A stretch of DNA of 64,000 nt from Escherichia coli (GTDB lineage Bacteria; Pseudomonadota; Gammaproteobacteria; Enterobacterales; Enterobacteriaceae), in contig NZ_AP027764.1 in the NCBI RefSeq assembly GCF_036503815.1, positions 4,928,220 to 4,992,219 on the forward strand, in the 5' to 3' direction. Positions 38,875 to 47,806 of this stretch are shown one piece after another; position 1 is the first letter of the stretch, and every line of letters starts with the position of its first letter. The position numbers were made by a program, and so were the translations under genes. Under the pieces are notes generated by a model that was not told the origin of the DNA, did not search any database, and saw only the letters and a list, made by a program, of their open reading frames with translations.

Positions 38875-39648
38875 ATGAGTATGGTTGAAACTGCCCCGAG
38901 TAAAATTCAGGTTCGTAATTTGAACTTCTACTACGGCAAATTCCATGCCCTGAAAAACATCAACCTGGATATCGCCAAAAACCAGGTTACGGCGTTTATC
39001 GGGCCGTCTGGCTGCGGTAAATCGACGCTGCTGCGTACTTTCAACAAAATGTTTGAACTGTATCCGGAGCAGCGTGCGGAAGGTGAGATTCTGCTCGATG
39101 GCGACAACATCCTGACTAACACTCAGGATATCGCCCTGCTGCGTGCGAAAGTGGGCATGGTGTTCCAGAAACCGACGCCGTTCCCTATGTCCATCTACGA
39201 CAACATCGCCTTTGGCGTTCGTCTGTTTGAGAAGCTCTCCCGTGCGGATATGGACGAGCGCGTGCAGTGGGCATTGACCAAAGCCGCATTGTGGAACGAA
39301 ACCAAAGATAAATTGCACCAGAGCGGTTACTCTCTCTCTGGTGGTCAGCAACAGCGTCTGTGCATTGCGCGTGGTATCGCCATTCGCCCGGAAGTGCTGC
39401 TGCTCGACGAACCGTGTTCGGCGCTCGACCCTATCTCTACCGGACGTATTGAAGAGCTGATCACCGAACTGAAGCAGGATTACACCGTAGTGATCGTCAC
39501 CCACAACATGCAGCAGGCTGCGCGTTGTTCCGACCACACGGCGTTTATGTACCTGGGCGAATTGATTGAGTTCAGCAACACGGACGATCTGTTCACCAAG
39601 CCAGCGAAGAAACAAACAGAAGACTACATCACCGGTCGTTACGGTTGA
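38875..39648 (+). CDS. pstB: Phosphate ABC transporter ATPase PstB
   Basis: A 257-residue ATPase. Walker A is GPSGCGKS (43-50), followed by the Q-loop VFQKPTPFP, signature LSGGQQQR, Walker B VLLLDEPCSALD and switch His in VTHNMQQ. It energises phosphate import and, with PhoU, keeps PhoR off when phosphate is plentiful. Confidence 0.97.
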   Translation: MSMVETAPSKIQVRNLNFYYGKFHALKNINLDIAKNQVTAFIGPSGCGKSTLLRTFNKMFELYPEQRAEGEILLDGDNILTNTQDIALLRAKVGMVFQKPTPFPMSIYDNIAFGVRLFEKLSRADMDERVQWALTKAALWNETKDKLHQSGYSLSGGQQQRLCIARGIAIRPEVLLLDEPCSALDPISTGRIEELITELKQDYTVVIVTHNMQQAARCSDHTAFMYLGELIEFSNTDDLFTKPAKKQTEDYITGRYG

Positions 39649-39662
39649 TTCAGGAGTGCGTT

Positions 39663-40388
39663 ATGGACAGTCTCAATCTTAATAAACATATTTCCGGCCA
39701 GTTCAACGCCGAACTGGAAAGCATCCGCACGCAGGTGATGACCATGGGCGGCATGGTGGAGCAGCAGCTTTCTGATGCAATCACCGCGATGCATAACCAG
39801 GACAGCGATCTGGCGAAGCGCGTCATCGAAGGCGACAAGAACGTCAACATGATGGAAGTGGCGATCGATGAAGCCTGCGTGCGCATTATCGCCAAACGTC
39901 AGCCGACGGCGAGCGACCTGCGTCTGGTGATGGTAATCAGTAAAACCATTGCCGAGCTGGAGCGTATTGGTGACGTGGCGGACAAAATCTGCCGTACTGC
40001 GCTGGAGAAATTTTCCCAGCAGCATCAGCCATTGCTGGTAAGTCTGGAATCACTGGGGCGTCACACTATCCAGATGCTGCATGATGTGCTGGACGCGTTC
40101 GCGCGGATGGATATTGACGAAGCGGTGCGAATTTATCGGGAAGATAAAAAAGTCGATCAGGAGTACGAAGGTATTGTTCGTCAACTGATGACCTACATGA
40201 TGGAAGATTCGCGGACTATTCCAAGTGTCCTTACCGCGCTGTTCTGTGCACGTTCTATCGAACGTATCGGCGACCGCTGCCAGAATATTTGTGAATACAT
40301 CTTCTACTACGTGAAAGGTCAGGATTTCCGTCATGTAGGCGGTGATGAGCTGGATAAACTGCTGGCGGGAAAAGACCCGAAAGAGTAA
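39663..40388 (+). CDS. phoU: Phosphate signalling protein PhoU
   Basis: A 241-residue all-helical protein made of two repeated three-helix bundles, with metal-binding E/DxxxD motifs (ERIGDVADKICR and ERIGDRCQNICEYI). It is the negative regulator linking Pst transport to PhoR. The ATG at 39663 follows CAGGAG; the frame is open six codons upstream to 39645 but that start has no ribosome site. End of the pst operon. Confidence 0.97.
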   Translation: MDSLNLNKHISGQFNAELESIRTQVMTMGGMVEQQLSDAITAMHNQDSDLAKRVIEGDKNVNMMEVAIDEACVRIIAKRQPTASDLRLVMVISKTIAELERIGDVADKICRTALEKFSQQHQPLLVSLESLGRHTIQMLHDVLDAFARMDIDEAVRIYREDKKVDQEYEGIVRQLMTYMMEDSRTIPSVLTALFCARSIERIGDRCQNICEYIFYYVKGQDFRHVGGDELDKLLAGKDPKE

Positions 40389-40394
40389 CGCTAA

Positions 40395-40464
40395 CTGTAG
40401 GTCAGATAAGGCTTTTACGCCGCATCTGGCAATCAGCCCGGTCATACATAGTTACCGGGCTGAT
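40395..40464 (+). terminator. REP-like element and hairpin after phoU
   Basis: A REP-like GTAGGTCAGATAAGGC...GCCGCATCTGGC precedes a perfect 11-bp stem ATCAGCCCGGT (40432-40442) / ACCGGGCTGAT (40454-40464). There is no U tract. It closes the pst operon and marks the left edge of the AT-rich variable block. Confidence 0.7.
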
Positions 40465-40815
40465 AAACTTTCTCCTTGAAATATTGCCACACAAACTCAC
40501 CTCGAAACTCTCCCCAGTGCAATGCAAATATATTATTTCATTTGAATTATTTTACTTTTAATGTAGTGCCCCGTTATAAAATTTTTTTTGTTATTCCTTT
40601 CATTTATATCGTTACCCGCACAGAAAATGGAAAAGAAAACAAAAAAACCAGGGTAAAAGCCCTATATCGGAACATAAAAAATGAGCGATTTTTTACAGTA
40701 TTCATAGGTGGTTTAGTCATAATCGTATCAAAACAACACCAAAGTGTTCTTTTTTATACAAAACGGTTATGTATTGTGAGCGGGCGAATAAATATTGTGT
40801 TCAGGAGAAATGATT
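40465..40815 (+). promoter_or_regulatory. Upstream region of the first effector paralogue
   Basis: An AT-rich gap with no gene. It holds an AGGG / CCCT inverted repeat (40650-40663) and the 20-bp element AAATGAGCGATTTTTTACAG (40679-40698), 117 bases before the start. The same pair occurs upstream of the paralogue at 45268. AGGAG at 40802-40806 is the ribosome site. Confidence 0.6.
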
Positions 40816-42555
40816 ATGGCTATATCATCATATAGTACAGTTACAGATAAATTTGCTACTCTGACTAAAATGCCAGATGAAAATCTGAATGAAAAAAATA
40901 GAACGCAAAAATATTCAGGAAAAATTGGTTTGTCTCTTGATGATGTGGGTAAGTATTCAGTAACTCATAAAGATATAACAAATATTTTAGCTGGTGATAG
41001 TCAATCTTTTCTTAAACGAAGTCTTTGGGAGTTTATACTCGATCTTTTTCCCATGTCTCATATTAAGGAGGCTAAACAAGCCATTGTAGATTTTGTGACG
41101 AAAACTGATGATAAAGTTGAGATGTTTAATAGAGTTAAATCTCTCGCCGATCAAGATCAACAATGGCGCTTTAATACGACTACAGAATTTACTGTAGATG
41201 AAAATAAAGACATTATTGTTAGTAGAGTATTTAATATAAATATTAATGCGCAAGATTATCATAATGATGCTGAAAAAAACACAATGCGTTCTTTATTTTC
41301 TGAAGAACTCAGCTTGGATATTTATAAGCATGATATTCATTTTGATCAGAAGGCTTTTCAATCAGGGATGCTGAAAATACAGTTCCCAAATGATAATGAA
41401 AAGCTTAGCGTATATTTAAAAAATAAAATCCCCTTTGAAAATATCACAATCGATTTATCTGCGCTGGAAAAAGAAGCCCTGGCATCTCTAAAATATTGTA
41501 ACTTTAAAAAAGTGACATTCACTGGTGCTATATCTTACGAAAATCTTAATGGTTCAGTATTTGGAAATTGTTTTTTTGAGGACTGTATTTTTGAGAATGT
41601 GTCACTTGTTAGCTCCAGGTATCGAGTAAAACCAAATAATGAAATACCTATTTACGGCGTGTTTAAAGAGTGTTTTCTGTATCGATGTGAAATAAAAAAT
41701 TTTAACATAGATACATCAAAAATATACTCTGTAAATCAAGATCCCAATGTGGGTAAGCCAGTTGGTGCATATCTGTTTATGCAGTCATTTGTAGATGAGT
41801 GTACTCTTCAGGATGGAGTGTGTAAAAATGCAAGTGTTATTGCAAGCAGTTTGTTATGTTGTAAAATAGCAAAGCTTAATGGTGCTGAAATGGATTTCAT
41901 AGGGACTTCGTTTTATCACAAATATAAATGTGAATTAAAATATGATAATCATTTTTATAATTGTGATTTTAGCTCCTCTGATATGACATACAAGCGAAAT
42001 GGAATTCGCAAAGATTTACTGGATTTTGATCCCAGAGAGTATTTCAAAAAGGATGGAGGTAAACTTAATCTGGATAAACACATTTCAAACCTTATCTACG
42101 TTAATCTTTTCCCTAATATGAGTGGCGGTCGTTATATAAATGATAAATACGTTGCTGATGATATAGATAAATATTTAAAACTTAGTAATTGCAATTTACT
42201 TAAAACTTGTTTGGGCGAGTCAATCAATGGAATTAAATTGGATGATTGTGCTATTGATCATTTAACCACTTGGTTAAGTGGTAATCTTGCTGCGAACACC
42301 CAGATTAGAATTCCTGTTTATATGGACATGAAAGGAGCTATAGCTGAAAATGGCATTTCAGATTTCATGAAAAATTTAATGGAAATTAATTCATGGGTAG
42401 AAGAATTTAATAATTATGGCAAGGATGCGGAAAGTCATTACCAAAAGGAACTATTATATTTACAATCTTTGTTGGTCAAGCTGGGGCGCTTCAATCTTGA
42501 TGATGAAGGAAAAAATATCAACTTAATGGTGAAGCTATCCAGTATATTATATTAA
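40816..42555 (+). CDS. Candidate type III effector, pentapeptide beta-helix (5' part of a split gene)
   Basis: A 579-residue product with no signal peptide and AT-rich codons. Residues 71-79 read WEFILDLFP, recalling the WEK-type translocation motif of Salmonella effectors. From about residue 205 to 470, pentapeptide-like repeats rich in central F and C (CNFKKVTF, GNCFFEDCIFENVSL) predict a right-handed beta-helix. It is paralogous along its length to the protein at 45268-47670, which continues 220 residues further. This frame stops just after an A6 tract (42510-42515), and the missing tail is in the next frame. I start at 40816 because AGGAG lies 9 bases upstream. It resembles the EspX/EspY effectors of pathogenic E. 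coli; the exact name is uncertain. Confidence 0.7.
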   Translation: MAISSYSTVTDKFATLTKMPDENLNEKNRTQKYSGKIGLSLDDVGKYSVTHKDITNILAGDSQSFLKRSLWEFILDLFPMSHIKEAKQAIVDFVTKTDDKVEMFNRVKSLADQDQQWRFNTTTEFTVDENKDIIVSRVFNININAQDYHNDAEKNTMRSLFSEELSLDIYKHDIHFDQKAFQSGMLKIQFPNDNEKLSVYLKNKIPFENITIDLSALEKEALASLKYCNFKKVTFTGAISYENLNGSVFGNCFFEDCIFENVSLVSSRYRVKPNNEIPIYGVFKECFLYRCEIKNFNIDTSKIYSVNQDPNVGKPVGAYLFMQSFVDECTLQDGVCKNASVIASSLLCCKIAKLNGAEMDFIGTSFYHKYKCELKYDNHFYNCDFSSSDMTYKRNGIRKDLLDFDPREYFKKDGGKLNLDKHISNLIYVNLFPNMSGGRYINDKYVADDIDKYLKLSNCNLLKTCLGESINGIKLDDCAIDHLTTWLSGNLAANTQIRIPVYMDMKGAIAENGISDFMKNLMEINSWVEEFNNYGKDAESHYQKELLYLQSLLVKLGRFNLDDEGKNINLMVKLSSILY

Positions 42556-42560
42556 AAGTT

Positions 42561-43313
42561 TTGTACAATATAGAAAAAGATATAGCCAATGAAATAGATA
42601 TTGATAAAGTGAATTTCATGCATAAGCTCTATACTGGATTCTTTTGGCAAAGACCTTACGATCAACGTAACTATTTAAAAATAAATCGTTCTGCTATTTC
42701 AAACAGCAAAACATTTCACTTCCACTTTGATTTTAATGATTTGCGAAATATTTACAAAGAATATAATAAAAATCATAAAGATGATAGTTTTGATAAAATG
42801 CAAAAGATTTTTTTAGCATTGAATGAATTTAAGGAAAGAACGAAAATAAATTATAGGGATTATAGAAAAGTATCAAAATATGTAGATGATAAAGTCGATT
42901 TATTCTCTGGCATTGAGCAATACTTACGGTGGGTAATTGAGAAAAATAATGACTATAATAAGGAAAATTATGGCGATATAAAAGACAAATATGCCAAACT
43001 TATTGTCGAAAGAAATGATTTAGTCGATACTAAGGATCAATTGATTAAAGAGGATTTTTACTTAAATAATAAAGACAATAAAGATAAAAAAGATGCGGAA
43101 AGAATTAATGAGATTAAGGGGATAATAAAGGTGATAGATGGAAAAATACCAAATATAAGTAAAGAGATTCTACATCTTAAGGATGAAACAGAGAGATTGG
43201 AGAAAGAGTATCAACAAGAAAATACACTTAATGATGTAGTTCAAAATATCAGGAGTTGGCTAAAAGAAAATGAAAATATGGTGAAAGCTATTAAGAAAAT
43301 TGATACTGAATAA
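42561..43313 (+). pseudogene. Frameshifted 3' part of the effector paralogue
   Basis: This frame (250 residues from a TTG; open since 42507) encodes a Lys/Glu/Asn-rich helical, coiled-coil tail without cysteine. Its end (DVVQNIRSWLKENENMVKAIKKI) matches the end of the 800-residue paralogue (EIILNIITWFDKYPDIVKNITQ). It has no ribosome site of its own. One extra A in the A6 tract at 42510-42515 would join it to the upstream frame as GKKYQLNGEAIQYIILKVLYNIEKD. It is therefore most likely the tail of the upstream gene, either dead or made by slippage. Confidence 0.75.
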
Positions 43314-43371
43314 CATGGCGAATAAATAAACGGATCAAGTCGTTCCTGTGACAATGAGGTTATACGAAAAG

Positions 43372-43433
43372 ACGCTTACTCATCAGAAATTTGGTATGCT
43401 TTAATTAAACCAGTGTCGCTGATGTGTAAGCGT
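43372..43433 (+). terminator. Hairpin after the first effector paralogue
   Basis: Arms ACGCTTACTCATCAG (43372-43386) and CTGATGTGTAAGCGT (43419-43433) pair with one mismatch. The same structure follows the second paralogue at 47729-47791, so it is part of the duplicated unit. Confidence 0.7.
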
Positions 43434-43439
43434 TGACGT

Positions 43440-43560
43440 TGGGAGGCGATTAAATGGTTATACCACTCCTACGCCTTTTCCAGACGGCGTATAAGAGTGC
43501 AACATGTTGAGTTTTCCGAGCGAATGGTGCATTTTACTAACCGAGCCATTTGAAACAACC
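43440..43560 (-). pseudogene. yieH: Decayed fragment of yieH
   Basis: Bases 43440-43495 resemble the intact yieH 3' end at 47797-47850 (GGAGGCGATTAA against GGAGCAATTAA; CCTTTTCCAGACGGCG against CCTTCCAGAGCGC). Bases 43497-43555 resemble 48097-48155 closely, sharing AGCGAATG, TGCATTTT, GCCATT and GAAAC. The roughly 250 bases in between are missing, so this is a deleted, non-functional second copy. It lies in the same place relative to the effector hairpin as the real yieH. Confidence 0.8.
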
Positions 43561-43644
43561 AACGCAATAAAAAAGACTGGAATAATAAGCCTGTATTTAT
43601 TATTCATCGCAATCGCACTCTACGGTTTTATCCTGCAGAAATGA
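43504..43644 (+). CDS. Possible small membrane protein, low confidence
   Basis: A 46-codon frame starting ATG at 43504 runs through the yieH fragment into unrelated DNA. It ends with one predicted membrane helix, IKKTGIISLYLLFIAIALYGFILQK. There is no good ribosome site and the first half comes from antisense yieH DNA. It may be chance, or the tail of a decayed membrane-protein gene. Confidence 0.2.
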   Translation: MLSFPSEWCILLTEPFETTNAIKKTGIISLYLLFIAIALYGFILQK

Positions 43645-43782
43645 GACTACTTCCAGCGGTTGTGGATTATCCCTGGGCGATAGTCATAGTCTGGTGTCAG
43701 GATTCACAAATGACCTGTTACCTGACATGGATATAAACACAACATAGAGTGCGGTAGTTAATCTGAATCATCTATTTTTCGG
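43645..43782. other. Gap between yieH fragment and pentapeptide gene
   Basis: No gene seen. It contains a short GTGTCAGG / CCTGACAT-like inverted pair and probably the 3' untranslated region of the minus-strand gene. Confidence 0.4.
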
Positions 43783-44970
43783 CTACACAGCACAAAACAA
43801 CATTATTGATTCTTTATAAGAGAGAATCTCTCCATTATTTTTATATAAATCATTATTAAGAAAATCCAGAAGCTCTTGCCTTACACTATAAATATTGACT
43901 TTTTGGTCAACCAACGACAGTAATATATCCTTGATACCTTTTAATTTCATATTTCTATCAGATATTGTATTAAAAGTGAAGATGATATTACGTTTATTAC
44001 AACTGGAGAACCAATATTTTAGAGTATTATTCGTCCACTTTGTTGGTGTCTTAATTAGTTGCGCTGTTGTTGTTTTTACATTGTTAAATGTAGAACCGCT
44101 AAAATTTGTCCCGACGCACGAAATGAAATTCATCTCTGAATTGTCAAAATTGCAATTCTTTATCTCACACATATCAAGGTTAACATCATGAAATGTCGAA
44201 TATTTCATGTTTGCATGTGAAAATAAACATGCAATAAACGTTATATATTGCAACCTGGCATTACAAAAAGATTTATTTTTAAAATCAAAACAAAAGGTTT
44301 TTTTTATTTTGAAATTGTTATTATATCTGCAATGTAAAGAAATCATGTTTTTTATTAACTGATAACACCATTGTGATGATTCTGGTAATTCATAGGGATG
44401 TAAATGGATGTTTTCATCGAATATAACCTGTGAGTTATGATTGTTTATTGAAGATATATGGAAGCTATCATTTGTTAAAGCTATGGTTGTGCTAAAATTA
44501 TGGTGGTGATCAGCGCTCATGAAATCAAATGTAACAATGTCGTTGTTTTCTTTCTTTTCTTTGTGATATGCGTTTAAAAAAGAAATATTTTCGATCTGTT
44601 CATCAGTTAATGTCAATGGCATTTCGTCATCAAAGAAAGCGTAATCGGCATTTGGGACTGGAATATTTTCAATTGAGCATAGTTTTAATAAAAAAATATG
44701 AAAACAATGGAACTTATTTTTGTCAATAAGAGAACTTAATCTCTGTTGTATCTTCTGTAGTTGTCCTTTGGGAAGTAAATGCTGTAAATTTGAAAAAGAG
44801 CCATCTAAAACATATTTGTATGTAAAAAGGTCCTCTCTCTGACCAGTTATCAAAAAATCGTCAGGTATTTTAGAAAAACGATTGATATGACATAAATATT
44901 CCATTTGCTCCATGTCTATATACTTATGGGGAACTGCGTGGTTTGGTGGTGTGCCAATAAGATTATCCAT
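43783..44970 (-). CDS. Pentapeptide-repeat protein, candidate type III effector
   Basis: A 395-residue protein with no signal peptide, AT-rich. Residues about 1-225 form a domain I do not recognise. Residues 228-298 are about fourteen pentapeptides of F/L-centred type (FCNAR, CNFDN, TNFSG, STFNN), predicting a short right-handed beta-helix. The last 95 residues look helical. AAGGTG lies 4 bases before the ATG. It is transcribed away from the 45268 gene and shares that gene's upstream element in mirror orientation (45030-45049). Context suggests an EspX-like effector; a non-secreted role is possible. Confidence 0.65.
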   Translation of the reverse strand: MDNLIGTPPNHAVPHKYIDMEQMEYLCHINRFSKIPDDFLITGQREDLFTYKYVLDGSFSNLQHLLPKGQLQKIQQRLSSLIDKNKFHCFHIFLLKLCSIENIPVPNADYAFFDDEMPLTLTDEQIENISFLNAYHKEKKENNDIVTFDFMSADHHHNFSTTIALTNDSFHISSINNHNSQVIFDENIHLHPYELPESSQWCYQLIKNMISLHCRYNNNFKIKKTFCFDFKNKSFCNARLQYITFIACLFSHANMKYSTFHDVNLDMCEIKNCNFDNSEMNFISCVGTNFSGSTFNNVKTTTAQLIKTPTKWTNNTLKYWFSSCNKRNIIFTFNTISDRNMKLKGIKDILLSLVDQKVNIYSVRQELLDFLNNDLYKNNGEILSYKESIMLFCAV

Positions 44971-45267
44971 AAATCACCTTGATAAAATTTAATAAAATCT
45001 CTTTATTCTAACATTGACAATATAACCAGCTATAAAAAATCGCTCATTTTCGGATATTGCGGTTTACCTGAGGGATGGTTCGTTATGCATAAAAATTGGG
45101 AATCCAGGGTAAACACCCTGGATTAAATCGAGGGAAATGAGCTATTTTTTACAGTATTCACTGGTAATATAAGTAACACTTGTTGCTAACCTGGCTAGCG
45201 GTAGTGTTAATTAACAATCTAGATGTCGTTATTTTTAAACACCCCAATATTGCACATCGGAGGATTT
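44971..45267. promoter_or_regulatory. Divergent control region of two effector genes
   Basis: It holds two copies of the AAATGAGCGATTTTTTA element in opposite orientation (45030-45049 minus, 45135-45154 plus). A perfect inverted repeat CCAGGGT-AAAC-ACCCTGG (45104-45121) lies between them. Copies are 59 and 113 bases from their gene starts. Confidence 0.65.
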
Positions 45268-47670
45268 ATGGTTGCTAAATTAAGATCAGATGTTCTTATA
45301 AATACTAATCCCTTTTCAGAAGTGAAAAATGAGAAGCATAAGCATAACGGATATTCTGACAAGGTTACTTTAGATATTAATAATAAGAAATACGATGTAA
45401 ATTTTAAGGATATTGAAAATATTCTGGATGGTAATGGGGCATTATTTAAAAAACGTACACTGTGGGAGTTTATTCTCGATCTTTTTCCCGGATCAAATAT
45501 TAAACAAGTTAAAGCCTTTATTTACGAATTTGTGACAAAAAATGATAATAAAGCGGAGATGTTCAAGAATATTAAATCTCTGGCCAAAACAGAAGAACAA
45601 TGGCGATTTAGTACTACTACAGATTTTACCACAAATGAAAATAATGAAGTGGTTGTGTGTAGATCTTTTAATCTCTACACGGGGGAGACTGTAAATGAGG
45701 CCGATAAGCATCAAGTTTTTTCTGAAAGATTCACTCTTGATAACTATCTTGATGATTTACATTTTGATAATTCTCCCATGAAGAGATTAAAGTTTTCTGA
45801 TAATGCTGTAAAACTTACGACGCTGATTAAAAATAAAATTCCTATTTTTGATACAACTATCAATTTAACTTCGTTGCCTAAAGATGTATTAAATTCATTA
45901 AAATATTGTAGTTTTAAAAATGTAACTTTTTCAGGAAATATAGAAACTCCGACCCTTGAAGGCCCAGTTTTTGAAAATTGTTATTTCGAAGATTGTAAGT
46001 TCAACAACATACATTTTTATGATCCTAATGAAAAAACTGCAGAGTCAGGAAATGAAAAATCAATAATAGGTATGTTTAAAGGTTGTTTTATTTCTAAATG
46101 CGAAATAAAACAATATAGTTGTGAGACGTCTCAAGTCTACACCGTTAAACAACCCGTCAATATCCAAGAAAAATTAGGGGCTTATCTCTTTATGCAGTCT
46201 TTTGTTCAAGACTGTACAATTCAGGGAGGTAGTTGTCCTGGATCGAGTATACTTCTGAGTCATTTTTATAACTGTGATATCACAGGACTTGAAGCTCCTG
46301 GAATGAAATTTTTGGCAAACTCATTCAACAAGTCTAATAATAATTACATCAGGGGGAGGGATCATGGGATAGTATTTAATAATTGTACTTTGAACCATAT
46401 TAAAATAAACAGTGGTCTTGGTGAAGCTGGTTCAGGTAAATATATGTTTAACCCCGTTGAGTATTTTTCTGATCGCATTGAAAGAAGATCGAGAACTCTT
46501 AAGTTAGATGATAATTTTATTAAATGTGCAGACAATATTAATAAAGGTATTAACTCTTCATATAGCAATGAAAATACAGAGAATAATAACATTTTCTTTA
46601 AAAATAGTCGTTTGCACGGGGCGGATCTGGGCTATTGTTACAGAGAGGACAGACTCGAAGGCTGTGCTATCGATTCTGCTACAATTTATTCACAAGGTAG
46701 TCTTACCGATAAAAAATACATTTATATGAATATAGATGGAGCTATAAGTAAAGAACAAATACCTAATTTCATAAATCAGGCAGATGCTCTATATAAAGAC
46801 ATAGGGGAACTTGAAAAATCCTTGCCAAATACTCGGCTAATATATGAAAAAGCATTTGCAGAATTACAGTCGTTTTTAGCCGCACTCTATAATGAAAATG
46901 GATCGTTTAAAGAGGAATTTTCTTTTGATATTGAAAAAGCTAATTTTTTTATCTTCAAAGATATGCATGGTAGGGCACAACATATCATTAACAATATGAT
47001 GGGACGTGACAGAATTAACTTTGTTGAATCTGTCATAAAAGAAAAAACTTCGCAGTCAAATGCACAAGAAGATCTTAAATATTCAGAAGAATTTATCCGA
47101 AAAGAAAGGCAAGAGTCTCATAACCAATTTGATAGAAATTTAAATTTCAAATTTAAAGATCTTGTCCACCTATTTGACGATGTTGATATAGACAAAATAG
47201 AGCTAAAAAAACAACTAGAAAAAATAAAATCTTTTAAAGAACTTTACGACTCAGCACTCAATAATTTTGCTTTCGATTTTCAAAATTTAGCAGATATATT
47301 TAAAATTAACAAGGAAAGTTTAACCAAATATTATCAGGAAGTAAAAGAGTCCAATGAAGGTTACGAGGACATATTGCAAAAAATTAACGAATTAACAAAA
47401 GAACATAATAAAATTGTGAAAGAGAAAGCACAACTAGTTAGTGAAAACAAAGATAATTTGACGCGTAATGATATACAAAGAAAATTAAATAACTTTAAGA
47501 TTGATATTGATAAAATAGATGATGAAATACGAACTTACCAGGATATTGTTCAAAATTATAGTCGGGAGAAAAAATATAAAAAGTATAAAAAACTCAGTGA
47601 AATAATCTTGAATATTATTACATGGTTCGATAAATATCCCGATATTGTGAAAAATATAACCCAGGCTTAG
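45268..47670 (+). CDS. Candidate type III effector, intact beta-helix/coiled-coil paralogue (EspY-like)
   Basis: An 800-residue protein without signal peptide. WEFILDLFP is at residues 66-74. A pentapeptide-like beta-helix follows from about residue 190 (CSFKNVTFSGNI, FENCYFEDCKFNNIHF) to about 490. The last 220 residues form a charged coiled coil with no cysteine, which excludes a HECT-like ubiquitin-ligase end such as that of SopA or NleL. I start at the ATG at 45268 preceded by GGAGG; the frame extends 15 codons upstream without a ribosome site. It is the full-length sister of the split gene at 40816. I recall EspY4 of O157:H7 lying near yieH, but cannot confirm identity. Confidence 0.75.
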   Translation: MVAKLRSDVLINTNPFSEVKNEKHKHNGYSDKVTLDINNKKYDVNFKDIENILDGNGALFKKRTLWEFILDLFPGSNIKQVKAFIYEFVTKNDNKAEMFKNIKSLAKTEEQWRFSTTTDFTTNENNEVVVCRSFNLYTGETVNEADKHQVFSERFTLDNYLDDLHFDNSPMKRLKFSDNAVKLTTLIKNKIPIFDTTINLTSLPKDVLNSLKYCSFKNVTFSGNIETPTLEGPVFENCYFEDCKFNNIHFYDPNEKTAESGNEKSIIGMFKGCFISKCEIKQYSCETSQVYTVKQPVNIQEKLGAYLFMQSFVQDCTIQGGSCPGSSILLSHFYNCDITGLEAPGMKFLANSFNKSNNNYIRGRDHGIVFNNCTLNHIKINSGLGEAGSGKYMFNPVEYFSDRIERRSRTLKLDDNFIKCADNINKGINSSYSNENTENNNIFFKNSRLHGADLGYCYREDRLEGCAIDSATIYSQGSLTDKKYIYMNIDGAISKEQIPNFINQADALYKDIGELEKSLPNTRLIYEKAFAELQSFLAALYNENGSFKEEFSFDIEKANFFIFKDMHGRAQHIINNMMGRDRINFVESVIKEKTSQSNAQEDLKYSEEFIRKERQESHNQFDRNLNFKFKDLVHLFDDVDIDKIELKKQLEKIKSFKELYDSALNNFAFDFQNLADIFKINKESLTKYYQEVKESNEGYEDILQKINELTKEHNKIVKEKAQLVSENKDNLTRNDIQRKLNNFKIDIDKIDDEIRTYQDIVQNYSREKKYKKYKKLSEIILNIITWFDKYPDIVKNITQA

Positions 47671-47728
47671 CTAAGCAGAGAGTGATTGACTGGACGAATA
47701 ACGACATAAATTTTTGAAAGGGAAACAT

Positions 47729-47791
47729 ACGCTTACTCATCAGACACTTGGTAGTCTTTATCTCAAACCAGCGTGACTGATGTGTAAGGGT
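47729..47791 (+). terminator. Hairpin after the second effector paralogue
   Basis: ACGCTTACTCATCAG (47729-47743) pairs with CTGATGTGTAAGGGT (47777-47791) with two mismatches. Homologous to the hairpin at 43372-43433. It also lies downstream of convergent yieH. Confidence 0.65.
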
Positions 47792-47806
47792 TAAAGTTCG
47801 GAGCAA

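Noticed and set aside
38836..39615. 259-codon open frame antisense to pstB
   Set aside because: Shadow of a conserved ABC ATPase gene; no independent support.
45268..47670. HECT-like ubiquitin ligase (SopA/NleL type)
   Set aside because: The beta-helix is similar in kind, but the C-terminal 220 residues contain no cysteine to act as catalytic nucleophile.
40389..47806. Prophage or insertion-sequence-borne island
   Set aside because: No integrase, transposase, tRNA target or att-like direct repeats were found at the edges.
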